Assembly (NCBI RefSeq): GCF_900519355.1
Contig: NZ_ULHE01000002.1
Location: forward strand, 124,001 to 188,000
Length of the DNA: 64,000 nucleotides
Direction: 5' to 3'
From: Corynebacterium lactis
GTDB taxonomy: Bacteria > Actinomycetota > Actinomycetes > Mycobacteriales > Mycobacteriaceae
Made by a program: the position numbers and the translations under genes. A model generated the notes under the pieces. The model saw only the letters and a list, made by a program, of their open reading frames with translations. It did no database searches and was not told the origin of the DNA. Below, one piece after another: positions 16,693-26,275 of this stretch (the first letter of the stretch is position 1; each line of letters starts with the position of its first letter).

Positions 16693-17688
16693 CTAGTGTG
16701 TGTGCTTTTCCTGTGTCGTCGCGGCAGGCTCGTCGATACGCATGTCGGGGCGTGCGACGGGCTCGGGGTTGCGGCGGGCGCGCAGGGTGATGTTCGGCCA
16801 GGTCGGGGCGGGCAGGCGAATCAGGCCGCGCGGATCGTGGCTGACGTAGCCGTGGACCTTGCCGAAGCGCTCGGTCTCGGCCTCCCAGTCGGCGCGGAAC
16901 TGCGCGATTTCGTCGCTGGTGCGGCCGACGAAGTTCCACCACATGACCAGGTCCTCGGTGAAGGGCTCGCCGCCGAGGACCATGAAGCGGTTGGTCTCGT
17001 CGCCGGGGTTGTGCAGCATAATGGTGGTTTCGTTGATGCCGGTGTAGGCCAGTTCGGTGCGGGCCACGGTGGTGTCGCCGACGACCAGCTCGCCGCGGTC
17101 GAGGAGGAACCCGTGCTCATAGGCGGGGTTGACCTCGACCTCTACGGTGGCGCCGGGCGAGAGCTGGACCTCCGCGCCGACTAGCGGCGTGAATGTGGTC
17201 ACCGGAGACGATGCCCCGAACAGGGAGCCGATGAAGACCAGGGCCTGGCCGCCGTCGAACGTCGTGACCTCCGGGGTGTAGTGCTCGAAGTTGCGTTCGC
17301 CGTCGCGTGCGTTGTCGGGAAGCGCGACCCAGAGCTGCACGCCGTGGAGCATCGTGGTGTCCTGCGTGGAGACCTCGGAGTGGCAGATGCCGGCGCCGGC
17401 GGTCATGAAGTTGGCCTCTCCGGGCTTGACGACGGCGTGATTTCCGGCGGAGTCGTGGTGGGTGATTTCGCCCTCGAAGAGCCAGGAGACGGTCTGCAGG
17501 CCGGTGTGCGGGTGGGGTGCGACGTCCATGCCGCCTGTGGCGGAGACGTCGTCGGGGCCGTAGTGGTCGCAGAAGCACCAGGCGCCGATGGTGGAGCGCT
17601 GCTTTTGCGGCAGCGTGCGGTGGACGGGCATGGCGCGCGGGCCGCCGAGGGGAACGTCGCGGGCGGTGATGATCTCAACGTTGGTCAT
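16693..17688 (-). CDS. Pirin family protein
   Basis: Bicupin protein of 331 residues. The N-terminal cupin has the metal ligands of pirins: two His in APHPHTGLQTVSW, one His in GICHSE and the Glu that follows. Pirins bind Fe(II), and several act as quercetinase-like dioxygenases or redox-sensitive cofactors. The start is placed at ATG 17688 (MTNVEIITARDVPLGG) with GGAGAA ahead, because the open frame above it is Pro/Gln-rich and unlike pirin. The C-terminus has an extra tail of about 35 residues (DMRIDEPAATTQEKHTH). It is divergent from the LLM gene at 17903, and the RosR-like operator lies between them. Confidence 0.92.
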   Translation of the reverse strand: MTNVEIITARDVPLGGPRAMPVHRTLPQKQRSTIGAWCFCDHYGPDDVSATGGMDVAPHPHTGLQTVSWLFEGEITHHDSAGNHAVVKPGEANFMTAGAGICHSEVSTQDTTMLHGVQLWVALPDNARDGERNFEHYTPEVTTFDGGQALVFIGSLFGASSPVTTFTPLVGAEVQLSPGATVEVEVNPAYEHGFLLDRGELVVGDTTVARTELAYTGINETTIMLHNPGDETNRFMVLGGEPFTEDLVMWWNFVGRTSDEIAQFRADWEAETERFGKVHGYVSHDPRGLIRLPAPTWPNITLRARRNPEPVARPDMRIDEPAATTQEKHTH

Positions 17689-17863
17689 GAAGTTCTCCAG
17701 GGTTTTCCGTATGGGCTGTCGTATGGGCTGTCCGAGTGTCGGCCGACCGTGAGGTTGCTGAGGGCTCGGTTGCAGCCGTCTCGGTTGTTGATGGTTCAAG
17801 GGTATAGCCGTGGAGGGCGCTGGGGGTGGCTTTTTCGCCCCCGTTTTGCGTACTGCCGCCCCC

Positions 17864-17900
17864 GTGTTGACGTGTCAACAAAACTATGTTTAGAATGGTG
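17864..17900 (+). promoter_or_regulatory. LLM promoter with RosR-like operator
   Basis: GTGTTGACGTGTCAACAA at 17864-17881 fits 17 of 18 positions of the RosR consensus. Its TTGACG (17868-17873) is also the -35. After a 17-bp spacer comes -10 TAGAAT (17891-17896), seven bases before the ATG at 17903, giving a leaderless mRNA. Confidence 0.72.
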
Positions 17901-17902
17901 CC

Positions 17903-19048
17903 ATGCAATTCGGAATTTTCACAATCGGTGACGTTACAAAAGACCCTACGACTGGTAAGACCCCTACTGAGCACGAGCGCATTAAGGCGACCGTAGCCCT
18001 GGCTAAGAAGGCGGAGGAGGTCGGCCTCGACGTATTCGCGACCGGCCAGCACCACAACCCGCCGTTCGCGGCCCCGGCCAACCCTCCGGTGCTCCTAGCA
18101 AACCTCGCCGCGCAGACGGAGAACATCACTCTGTCGACGTCGACGACACTTATTACGACGACCGACCCGGTGCGCATCGCCGAGGATTACGCCTACCTGC
18201 AGCACCTCGCCGAGGGGCGCGTCGACCTGATTATGGGCCGCGGCAACACCGGCCCGGTCTACCCGTGGTTCGGCAAGGACATTAGGAAGGGCATCCCGCT
18301 CGCTATCGAGAATTACCACCTGCTGCGCACCCTCTGGCGCAAGGAGAACGTTAACTGGCAGGGCCAGTTCCGCACCCCGCTGCAGAACTTTACGTCCACT
18401 CCGCGCCCGCTCGACGGCGTCGCTCCCTTCGTCTGGCACGGCTCTATTCGCTCCACTGAGATCGCCGAGCAGGCCGCCTTCTACGGCGACGGCTTCTTCC
18501 ACAACCACATCTTCTGGAACATCGAGCACACCGCCTCGATGGTGAACCTCTACCGCCAGCGCTTCGAGCACTACGGCCACGGCGCCGCCGACCAGGCGAT
18601 CGTGGGCCTCGGCGGCCAGTTCTTCGTCGCGGAGACCGAGAAGAAGGCCAAGGACACCTTCCGCCCCTACTTCGACAACGCTCCCGTCTACGGCCACGGC
18701 CCGTCGCTGGAGGAATTCGAGCGCATCACGCCGCTGACCGTCGGCACGCCGGAGCAGATTATTGACCGTTACCTGGGCTACGCCGACGCCGTCGGCGACT
18801 ACCAGCGCCAGCTCTTCCTTATCGACCACGCCGGCCTGCCGCTTGAGATGGCCCTCGAGCAGGTCGAAATCCTGGGCAAGGAGATCGTCCCGACGCTGCG
18901 CGCCGAGTTCGAGCGCCGCCGCCCGGCCCACGTGCCCTCCGACCCGCCGACCCACGCGTCGCTGGTCGCCGAGGGCCCGGATTCCCCGCACCTGCTGGTC
19001 CGCCCGGCCGAGGCTCATCTTGCCGAGCAGGCCAAGGGCGAGAAGTAG
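17903..19048 (+). CDS. LLM-class flavin-dependent oxidoreductase
   Basis: Luciferase-like TIM-barrel monooxygenase of 381 residues that uses reduced FMN and O2. The N-terminus MQFGIFTIGDVTKD forms the first strand. Conserved pieces are ATGQHHNPPF, STSTTLITTTDPVRIAEDYA and GRVDLIMGRGNTGPVYPWFG, which are FMN-site elements. The gene for a probable FMN reductase follows 43 bp downstream and would supply FMNH2, making a two-component system. RosR-regulated monooxygenases and an FMN reductase are known in C. glutamicum (cg2329, cg1848, cg1150 types), which matches this pair. The substrate is unknown. The last 50 residues are a hydrophilic tail (PAHVPSDPPTH and on). Confidence 0.92.
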   Translation: MQFGIFTIGDVTKDPTTGKTPTEHERIKATVALAKKAEEVGLDVFATGQHHNPPFAAPANPPVLLANLAAQTENITLSTSTTLITTTDPVRIAEDYAYLQHLAEGRVDLIMGRGNTGPVYPWFGKDIRKGIPLAIENYHLLRTLWRKENVNWQGQFRTPLQNFTSTPRPLDGVAPFVWHGSIRSTEIAEQAAFYGDGFFHNHIFWNIEHTASMVNLYRQRFEHYGHGAADQAIVGLGGQFFVAETEKKAKDTFRPYFDNAPVYGHGPSLEEFERITPLTVGTPEQIIDRYLGYADAVGDYQRQLFLIDHAGLPLEMALEQVEILGKEIVPTLRAEFERRRPAHVPSDPPTHASLVAEGPDSPHLLVRPAEAHLAEQAKGEK

Positions 19049-19091
19049 TCGGATACGAGTAGTTGGATAAGACTGTAGGGAGGTTTTGGCC

Positions 19092-19796
19092 ATGAAGAAG
19101 CTAGTCGTCGTCAGCGCGGGCGTGTCCGACCCGTCGACCACCCGCATGCTCGCCGGCAATATCGCCGAGGCCGTCGAAGCGCAGGTCTCGAAGCGCGGCG
19201 AGGGCCTGGACATCGAGTACATTGAGCTCCGCGAGCTCGCCACCAGCCTCGGGACCGTCATGTCCACCGGGCTTTACGACGCACCCCTGCGCGAGGCTCT
19301 GGACAAAGTCAGCGCGGCCGATGGCCTGATTGCGGCGACCCCGGTGTTCGCTGCGTCGTACTCGGGCCTGTTCAAGATGTTCTTCGACGCCCTGGACAAG
19401 GACGCCCTGACGTCGATGCCGGTTATCGTCGCTGCGACCGCCGGCACGGCGCGGCACTCGCTGGTGACCGAGTACGCGATGCGCCCGCTGTTTAGCTACC
19501 TGCGTGCCACGGTCATGCCGACCGCCGTGTTCGCCGCGACCGATGACTTCGGCGCCGATGTCGCGGGTGAGGAGATGCACCGTCGCTCGGTGCGCGCCGC
19601 CCGCGAGCTGGCCGAGTACCTGGTGGACGTGCGCTCCGCAGTGGTGGGATTTGGCCCGGACTTCGGCGACGGGGCCGGTGGCTCAGGTAGTGCAGGCAGC
19701 GGAAACCCGAACCACCGCCGCAGCACGAATACCCAGGTCAACCCGAATGTGACCGACTTCGCCTCGTTGCTCTCCGGGCACGACGGCACGCTGTAG
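19092..19796 (+). CDS. NADPH-dependent FMN reductase (CE1759-like)
   Basis: Flavodoxin-like reductase of 234 residues. Family features are KKLVVVSAGVSDPSTTRMLAG (phosphate-binding loop), ATPVFAASYSGLFKMFFDAL (flavin loop) and ATAGTARHSLVTEYAMRPLF. It reduces FMN with NAD(P)H and should deliver FMNH2 to the LLM oxygenase encoded just upstream. ATG 19092 is chosen over TTG 19086 because GGGAGG lies nine bases before it. The tail from about residue 195 is Gly/Ser/Asn-rich (GDGAGGSGSAGSGNPN) and looks disordered. Confidence 0.9.
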   Translation: MKKLVVVSAGVSDPSTTRMLAGNIAEAVEAQVSKRGEGLDIEYIELRELATSLGTVMSTGLYDAPLREALDKVSAADGLIAATPVFAASYSGLFKMFFDALDKDALTSMPVIVAATAGTARHSLVTEYAMRPLFSYLRATVMPTAVFAATDDFGADVAGEEMHRRSVRAARELAEYLVDVRSAVVGFGPDFGDGAGGSGSAGSGNPNHRRSTNTQVNPNVTDFASLLSGHDGTL

Positions 19797-19847
19797 TCAG
19801 CCGTGGCGGCAGTCTTTCTTACAGCCTTAGTTACAGCGCCAGCCTGA

Positions 19848-20042
19848 CTAACGGCACCAGGGCAGGTTGTAGTAATCGCAGGAGAAGGAGTCCGCCATTG
19901 CGTACTCCTTCGCCGCCATGTAAGGCTTGTCAGAGTCCGCCGGTGCAGGCGTCGCGTCCGGTGCGGAGACACCGCCCAGGGAGCCGAGGGACATGGCGGC
20001 AGAAACAAGCGCGGTGGCGAGGGAAGTTGTGCTTCCGAACAT
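19848..20042 (-). CDS. Small secreted protein, unknown function
   Basis: A 64-residue product starting MFGSTTSLATALVSAAMS, with GGAGAG about eight bases before ATG 20042. The first 30 residues form a hydrophobic Ala/Ser/Gly-rich segment that can act as a signal peptide, although it lacks a basic start. The mature part is short and acidic with aromatics and ends in FSCDYYNLPWCR, whose two Cys residues could form a small disulfide loop. I do not recognise the family. It stands alone between the FMN reductase (convergent) and the response-regulator gene upstream on the same strand. Confidence 0.55.
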   Translation of the reverse strand: MFGSTTSLATALVSAAMSLGSLGGVSAPDATPAPADSDKPYMAAKEYAMADSFSCDYYNLPWCR

Positions 20043-20219
20043 GATGATTCTCTCCGAGTTATGGGCGATGGCGGGCACTTTTAACCCTCACATCGTAGCG
20101 GGCAACTACTAGGCCGGCAATAGAGCTGGGGCGGCTCATTCCAAGTGCGCTTTCGCCGTGTACCAGGTAACCCTTGATCAGGCCGTCCGTGATCCGATCA
20201 CCTTTTACCCGGTCGCCTC

Positions 20220-20876
20220 CTAATCGGTCGTCTTAAAGCCGGCGTCGATGGCCTTCAGCGCGAGGTCAAGGCGCGACGACGCACCGAACTTGCTGAATAG
20301 GCTGGACAGGTGTTTTTTCACCGTGCCGGAGGACTTACCCAGCTCCGACGCAATGTCATGGTTGGACATGCCCTTGCAGATGAGGTTTAGCACCTCCTTC
20401 TCCGCGTTCGTCACCTTGTACGAACTGATGCTGCGCGAGGGCAGCGTCTTGATTAGGCGCGTAGCTGAGACGGGGGAGATGACGGTGCCTCCCTGTACGA
20501 CGTCCTCAATGGTGCTGATGATTGACTCGGGGCGGGCCGTCTTGAGAATGTAACCGTTTCCGCCCAGGCTGAGAATCTTAATCATCGTCTCGTCGGTATC
20601 GAAGGAGGTGATTGCCACGAACTTCGGAGGCTGGGCTACCTTCTGGATGCGCTCTAGGAGTTCGATGCCGTCCATCGTTGGCATGTGAATGTCAGTGAGT
20701 ACGACATCGACGCCGCCCTTCGACACGAGATTCAGCGCCTCGTGCCCGTCCTGTGCTTCGCCGACGACAGTGATGTGCGGGGCCTTCTTGAAGTAAGTGC
20801 GCAGTGACGATAGGACCAGTGGGTCGTCGTCGACAATAAGGACCTTGATTTCTGCCAGCCCTGGAATCTCAGCCAT
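20220..20876 (-). CDS. LuxR-type response regulator
   Basis: 218 residues. The receiver domain has KVLIVDDDPLVLSSL, phospho-Asp in VVLTDIHMPTMDG (about 59), the switch Thr/Ser in AITSFD and the Lys in GYILKTARP. The C-terminal LuxR helix-turn-helix is KVTNAEKEVLNLICKGMSNHDIASELGKSSGTVKKHLSSLF in several parts (about 150-215). The kinase gene ends about 140 bp upstream on the same strand, so the two should work together. The predicted targets are unknown. Confidence 0.92.
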   Translation of the reverse strand: MAEIPGLAEIKVLIVDDDPLVLSSLRTYFKKAPHITVVGEAQDGHEALNLVSKGGVDVVLTDIHMPTMDGIELLERIQKVAQPPKFVAITSFDTDETMIKILSLGGNGYILKTARPESIISTIEDVVQGGTVISPVSATRLIKTLPSRSISSYKVTNAEKEVLNLICKGMSNHDIASELGKSSGTVKKHLSSLFSKFGASSRLDLALKAIDAGFKTTD

Positions 20877-21019
20877 GCGATCGCCTTTCAGCGGGCGCGC
20901 CGGGCATGCCGGTCATGCGCCGGTCGCGCGCCCATGACTCCGCGCCTCAGCTCGTGCGGAGTCCCAAGATGTTCTGATAATAACAGTGATTTGGGATTGC
21001 TGGCCGCTGTTCGTGTCCA

Positions 21020-22192
21020 CTACTTGCGTGACGGGGCAAGCGTGATGGTCGTTGTCCAGAGCCCATCCTTTTCTGCCGTCTCCACGGAGCCCGCAAGCAG
21101 GCGCGTTCGCCGTCGTAAAGCGGAAAGACCAAAGCCACTGGAAAGAACCGTGCGCGGCAGGGTTTGGGGAGAGTCCTCCGCAATACGGTTGGTGACGGTG
21201 ATGGTGTAGCCAACGGCGCGATCTCCGGCGGCGGCGATGGTAACGGCGGATCCGGGAGTGCCGTACTTCTCGATGTTGGTGCAGACCTCGGACATGGCGG
21301 GGGAGATGACCTCGGAGATCTGGGACAGCGTGGGATGCTCGGTGATCGTTGACTCCAGCGAGACGGTGAAGCCGGTCTCCTCGAGCTCCTGCCGGGCCTG
21401 GTCGAGGACCTTGTCGACGGTCGGGATCGGCTCATCCTGGCCAATAGCGGAGGAGAGGGCCTGCTCGTCGCCATCGTCGTTGGTCTTGAGCAGCGCAAGG
21501 AGCTGGCGCAGCTGCAGCAGCCCTTCACGGGAGGTCTCGGCGATGTCGTTGAGGTTGTCGGAGAGTCTGCGATTTTCGTCCTCGAACTCGATCGCCAGCG
21601 ACTGGGACTGCATGGTCACGCGGGTGAAGGACTTGGCGATCGAGTCATGCAGGAATGTAGCTAGCTCGAGGCGCTGCTGGTGCAGAGCCTTGGTCGCCTC
21701 CTGCTGGGCAATCTCCGCCTGCTTCTTGTTGTTGTGGCGCATCGCGCCGATTCCGTAAAAGGTCAGGAACAGTACGGTCGTGATGGCGGTGGCGACGAAG
21801 TCACGGGCGAACGTGTCCTGGTTGATGTCATAGTTCGAGATGACCCACAGGGCAATCGCCATGACCCGGGCTAGTCGGGTTCGTCCCACCGAGCGCATGA
21901 CCTCGACTGTTAGTAGTGCGCAGAAAATCTGCAGGGGAGCCTGCTCGTTAGGGAGAAACGCGAATGCCAGGTAGCTCGCGGGGACAAGGACCGTGGCGAT
22001 GATCGGCAGGAACGCGGAGATGGACACGAGCACAATTCGGACGCCGCCGAAGATGGCCAGCAGTGGGATCGTGCCCTCGTGGTCGACGAAGAAGATGTCG
22101 AGCACGGTCAGAGTGAAAGCGAAGATTGTCTCCAAGATGCCCGGTACTGCCAGGTATTTCTTGCTGTTGTGAATCAGCAGCCTGATGTCCAC
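21020..22192 (-). CDS. Sensor histidine kinase (NarX/DesK-like, degenerate G1 box)
   Basis: About 390 residues. Four to five helices fill residues 15-165, followed by a coiled linker (NNKKQAEIAQQEATKALHQQ) and a dimerisation helix with the phospho-His in LATFLHDSIAKSF. The ATPase domain has an N box (SEVCTNIEKYGT) and a G2 box (SSGFGLSALRRRTRLL). The usual D-x-G-x-G G1 box is replaced by TNRIAEDSP, so ATP handling may be weak or altered. GTG 22192 is preferred because GAAAGGA lies at the right distance; GTG 22216 is the alternative. It pairs with the regulator at 20220. Confidence 0.85.
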   Translation of the reverse strand: MDIRLLIHNSKKYLAVPGILETIFAFTLTVLDIFFVDHEGTIPLLAIFGGVRIVLVSISAFLPIIATVLVPASYLAFAFLPNEQAPLQIFCALLTVEVMRSVGRTRLARVMAIALWVISNYDINQDTFARDFVATAITTVLFLTFYGIGAMRHNNKKQAEIAQQEATKALHQQRLELATFLHDSIAKSFTRVTMQSQSLAIEFEDENRRLSDNLNDIAETSREGLLQLRQLLALLKTNDDGDEQALSSAIGQDEPIPTVDKVLDQARQELEETGFTVSLESTITEHPTLSQISEVISPAMSEVCTNIEKYGTPGSAVTIAAAGDRAVGYTITVTNRIAEDSPQTLPRTVLSSGFGLSALRRRTRLLAGSVETAEKDGLWTTTITLAPSRK

Positions 22193-22323
22193 GGACCTGG
22201 TCCTTTCTCGTCTCACAGCGTCAGTATGGAGCGTCGGTGTGCGAGGCCTGTCGTTCTAAATATATTGCTTCAATATATTGCCTCGCTGGGGCTGGCGCGG
22301 AAAAAGCTGGCGCGGAAAACACT

Positions 22324-22405
22324 AACGCCACCTGATGGCAGGGAGTTCAGGTAACGGCACGCTATAGCGCGCCATAACCATGATCGCCTGCCATCAGGTG
22401 GCGTT
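22324..22405. repeat. 19-bp perfect inverted repeat with inner palindrome
   Basis: Arms 22324-22342 and 22387-22405 are perfect reverse complements (AACGCCACCTGATGGCAGG). They are 44 bp apart, and the spacer itself contains GGCACGCTATAGCGCGCC, which folds back. The whole lies between the kinase start and the stop of the iron-sulfur gene, both on the minus strand. It could be a compound terminator or a small mobile-element relic. Confidence 0.75.
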
Positions 22406-22435
22406 TCGAGTATTCAGTTCTTGCCTGCCGCCGCT

Positions 22436-25400
22436 TTACTTGCGTCGCGCGGAGCCCGGAATCGGGACCCCGTTAGCGTTGCGCGGCACGTCGCTCACGC
22501 TTGCCGACGGTGCCTCGGACGCAGCCGGGGCTTCCTTGTCAGCAGCGGCCTCGGTCTCCTGGGAGGTGGCCTCGGACTGCTCTGCCGGGGCGGGCTGCTC
22601 AGCTGGCTTCCCCGATACAGGCTCGGCTGAAGGTGCCTCCTCCTCTGCCGGTGCCGGGGCGTCCGAGGTTGCTGCCACCGGAGCAGCTGCCTTGCGGGCG
22701 CCACCCGGAATCGGAGCGCCGCGGCGGGCGCCACCCGGGATCGGTGCGCCGGACGGGGTGGTCGGCTGAGCCGGTGCCTCGGCTGCCGGAGCTGCAGGTG
22801 CCGGGACGGACTCTTCTGCCGGAGCTTCCGAAGTAGATGCCGTTGCTGTCTCTTCAACTGGTGCCGCAGGTGCTGCTGCTGAAGCTGCTGCCTTGCGGGC
22901 ACCGCCCGGGATAGGGGCTCCCTTGCGGGCTCCACCCGGAACCGGAGCGCCACCGGCAGATTTCGGCGCCGGTGCTGCAGGCTGTGTTTCCTGTGCAGCC
23001 GGGGCCGAGGCTGAGGCTGCAGTTGTCTCTTCAGCCGGTGCCGAAGCGGGTGCCGGAGCAGCGGCCTTCTTCGCGCCACCCGGGATCGGGGGCGCCTGCG
23101 GACTTGGCGCCACCAGGAGCAGGGGCGCCTGCGGACTTGGCGCCACCAGGAGCAGGAGCGCCTGCCTTCGCAGCACCTGGCTTGGGGGCACCGCCCGGTG
23201 CAGGGGCTCCAGCCTTGGCTCCACCTGGCTTCGGTGCACCACCAGGCGCCGGAGCGCCCGCAGCCTTCGCAGCACCTGGCTTCGGTGCGCCACCCGGTGC
23301 AGGGGCGCCGGCCGTCTTTGCAGCACCCGGCTTGGGGGCACCACCAGGGGCAGGAGCGCCGGCAGTCTTTGCAGCACCCGGCTTGGGGGCACCACCAGGG
23401 GCAGGAGCGCCGGACTTAGCAGCAGCACCAGCGGCGCCCGCTGCCACAGCGGCACCACCAGCGACGGCAGCCTTCTTCTCGGCGGCCTCGGCCTTCTTGC
23501 GCTCAGCCTCCGCCTTCTTGGCCTCGGCCTCGGCTGCCGCGGCAGCTTCCTCCTCGGCCTTCTTCGGGTCGACCCAGCCGCGCTCCGGCGCTTCCATCCA
23601 CTCCGGCTCGCGGGCTTCTGGCAACGCGCCGTCGACAAGCACGGAGTCTCGGATCATCTGGGCGATGTCCAGGACCTCGGGCTTCTTCTCATCGTCTTCG
23701 ACGACGTTGTTGACGCCGTCGGTCATCATGGTCTTACAGAACGGGCAGCCGATCGCGATGGCTTCGGCGCCGGTCGCGACCGCTTCCTCGGTGCGGTTGA
23801 CGTTGATGCGCTGGCCGATGGTCTCTTCCATCCACATGCGCGCGCCACCCGCGCCACAGCAGAAGCCGGTGTTCTTGTTGCGCGGCATCTCGACCAGGTT
23901 CGCGCCCGATGCGCCGATCAGCTCACGCGGAGCCTCGAAGACCTTGTTGTGGCGGCCCAGGAAGCAGGGGTCGTGGTAGGTGACCTCGCGGCCCTGGCCG
24001 GAGGCAACCGGCTGCAGGCGGTTGGCACGAACCAGCTTGTTCAGCAGCTGGGTGTGGTGGACGACCTCGTACTGGCCGCCGAGCTCCGGGTACTCATTCT
24101 TGAAGGTGTTGTAGCAGTGTGCACAGGTCACGACGATCTTGCGCTGCTTCGGCGGCACGCCGTCGAACACCTCGGAGAGCTGCTCGATGTTCTGCTCGGC
24201 GAGCATCTGGAACAGGAACTCGTTACCCGCGCGGCGGGCGGAGTCACCGGTGCAGCCCTCGGCCTGCGACAGAACCGCGTACTTCACACCGGCGGTGTAG
24301 AGCATCTCGGCGACGGCCTTGGTGGTCTTCTTCGCGTTGTCGTCGTACGCGCCGGCGCAGCCGACCCAGAAGAGGTACTCGGTGTCGTCGAAGCTCTCGA
24401 CGTCCTCGCCCCACACGGGCACGACGACGCCGTCCTTGCGGACCTCGTTGATCCAGTCGGCGCGGGTGGAAGCGTTCTGGCCCCACGGGTTGCCCTTGGT
24501 CTCGAGGTTCTTGAACAGGCCCGCCAGCTCGGTCGGGAACTCCGACTCGACCAGGACCTGGTAGCGACGCATATCGACGATGTGGTCGATGTGCTGGATG
24601 TCCACCGGGCACTGCTCGACGCAGGCACCACAGTTGGTGCAGGACCACAGTACGTCGGTGTCGATGACGCCCTCTTCGCCGTCGCCGACGAGCGGCTTGG
24701 TCAGCAGGGTGGCACCCTCGCCGAAGCCCTCGCCCTCACCTGCGCGGGCGCCCTCGATGGTCTCGCCGGCGAGCAGGTACGGGGCAGATGCGTAGGCATG
24801 GTCGCGCAGGCTGTTAACCAGCAGCTTCGGGCTCAGCGGCTTGGCGGTGTTCCAGGCCGGGCACTGCTCCTGGCAGCGGCCACACTCGGTACAAGAGGTG
24901 AAGTCCAGCAGGGCCTTCCAGGAGTGGTCGGTGACCACGCCGGTGCCCATGGAGTCGACCTCGGGGTCGGCGTCCTCCAGGTTCAGGATCTCGCCCTTGG
25001 AGGTCATCGGCTTCGCAGCTGCCAAGGCGTTGTAGCCGTCGGCGTTGCGCTGCAGCAGGATGTTAGCGAACGCCAGGAAGCGGTGCCATGCGACACCCCA
25101 GGTCAAGTTGCGGCCGACAACGAACAGCCAGATCATGCCGGAGAGCAGCTTGATCAGGGCAAAGACGGAGACCATGACCTCGGAGGCCGGGAGGACCTGC
25201 GCGATGCCGCCGGTGACGAAGTTGGCCCAGTTCCAGACCTCGGCACCGGTGTGACCGTGCTCGCCGTAGGTGGCCAGCTTGGCGGCCTTGACGAACATCA
25301 TGCCCAGGCCCTCGATGAGGACGACGGCCTCAACGAAGTAGGCGGCCTTGGCGTTGGAGCCGTAGAAGCGGCTCAGGCGCTGCCTGCCCAGGTTGGTCTG

Positions 25401-25853
25401 GCGGACGATGATCAGCGCCAGGATGCCCAGCGTGGTGCCGAGACCCAGGATCTCGTCGACGAAGTGCCACAGCGTCAGGTCCTTCAGGATCGGCCAGCCA
25501 CCGGCGGGCCAGAAGGTCTGGATGTAGGCCTCGAACCACACCAGCGAGCCGAGGAGGAATCCGACCATGACGAACCAGTGAGCCACAGCGACGCCTGGCT
25601 TCTTGCTCATTTTGGTGTGGCCGACGATCTCGCGGATCGTGGTCCAGATTCGGCCTCCCCAGTCACCGGTGTGACCGTAGGTCTTCTGGCCCACCATGAT
25701 GGTCTTCACCATGTGGGTGAAGCCCTTGATGAAGACGAACCAGCAGGGCAGGGACAAGAGGACGCCGATGACGCCGACCGTGACGGTGAACCCGGTGGAT
25801 TCCGGGATCATTGCCGCGCCGGTCGCCGCTTCGGCGAGGTTGAGCACGCTCAT
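22436..25853 (-). CDS. Rv0338c-like membrane iron-sulfur reductase, frameshifted near the end
   Basis: Predicted membrane-bound oxidoreductase related to heterodisulfide-reductase subunits. Helices fill about residues 20-260 (NarI-like). Two 4Fe-4S motifs follow (CTECGRCQEQCPAW near 300 and CTNCGACVEQCPVD near 395), then CCG-type cysteine domains with CAHCYNTF, CCGAGGARMW and CPFCKTMM. From about residue 800 it is a low-complexity tail of Ala/Lys and of 17-residue repeats around GAPAPGGAPKPGAAK. The frame from ATG 25853 runs out at 23031, but an extra base in the G5 run at 23088-23092 explains this. The next frame continues with the same repeat style and ends in PIPGSARRK at 22436. The Mycobacterium tuberculosis relative Rv0338c is reported essential. 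AGAAGGA precedes the ATG. Confidence 0.82.
23130..23412. repeat. Tandem repeats (about 51-bp unit) in the iron-sulfur reductase tail
   Basis: The segment repeats a 51-bp unit that encodes KTAGAPAPGGAPKPGAA-like 17-residue units. The copies at about 23310-23412 are nearly identical; those further towards the C-terminus are shortened. In-frame length changes are likely between strains. Confidence 0.75.
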
Positions 25854-26275
25854 AATGTTCCTTCTGGGCTGGCTCAGCCAGGGTGATGGCTGAGTGAAAA
25901 TAGTTCTCTTGTGAGTTCTATCACGACCCGAGGGTGCTCACCTAACTAATACTCAAATTAGTACTGAATTCATGGCTATGTGGTGCAACCTGCACTTTTT
26001 GGCCGAATTTCGCAACGGTTGAGTTGCTTAATTCCGGACCTCCGCCTCTGTCTGGGGTGGCGTAGTCGAGGGTAGGCGGAACGCTGTTCGCCATCTTCTT
26101 TCTAAATATGTTGCATTGTAAAAATAAGGGTATACAGAGTGGCCTGCGTCACATTATGCTGACGTCAGGCCTAACGGTTTTAAAAACGAAACAAAGTATG
26201 CTAATGCAACTCGTTTTCAAAAAGCGTGGGGTTGTCCGTTTGTCACTTACCGACCAACCGAGGAGTTGATCGATC
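25854..26275. other. Divergent promoter region between iron-sulfur gene and adhA
   Basis: About 420 bp, more AT-rich than its surroundings. Near the iron-sulfur gene an inverted repeat ACTAAT-N6-ATTAGT occurs in CTAACTAATACTCAAATTAG and what follows. Nearer adhA is a GlxR-like site at 26138-26153. No gene is seen. Confidence 0.5.
26138..26153. promoter_or_regulatory. Possible GlxR (CRP-type) site upstream of adhA
   Basis: AGTGGCCTGCGTCACA matches TGTGA-N6-TCACA at 8 of 10 positions and lies about 125-140 bp before the adhA start. In C. glutamicum adhA is subject to GlxR, RamA and RamB control. Only a weak call from sequence. Confidence 0.35.

Noticed and set aside
23130..23412. CRISPR-like regular repeats
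   Set aside because: The 51-bp units have no unique spacers and keep the coding frame, so they are protein repeats.
22893..25886. A 997-codon open frame on the plus strand
   Set aside because: It is the complement of the iron-sulfur reductase. The minus-strand product has clear cysteine motifs, while the plus product has no recognisable domain. Long antisense frames are common at this GC content.
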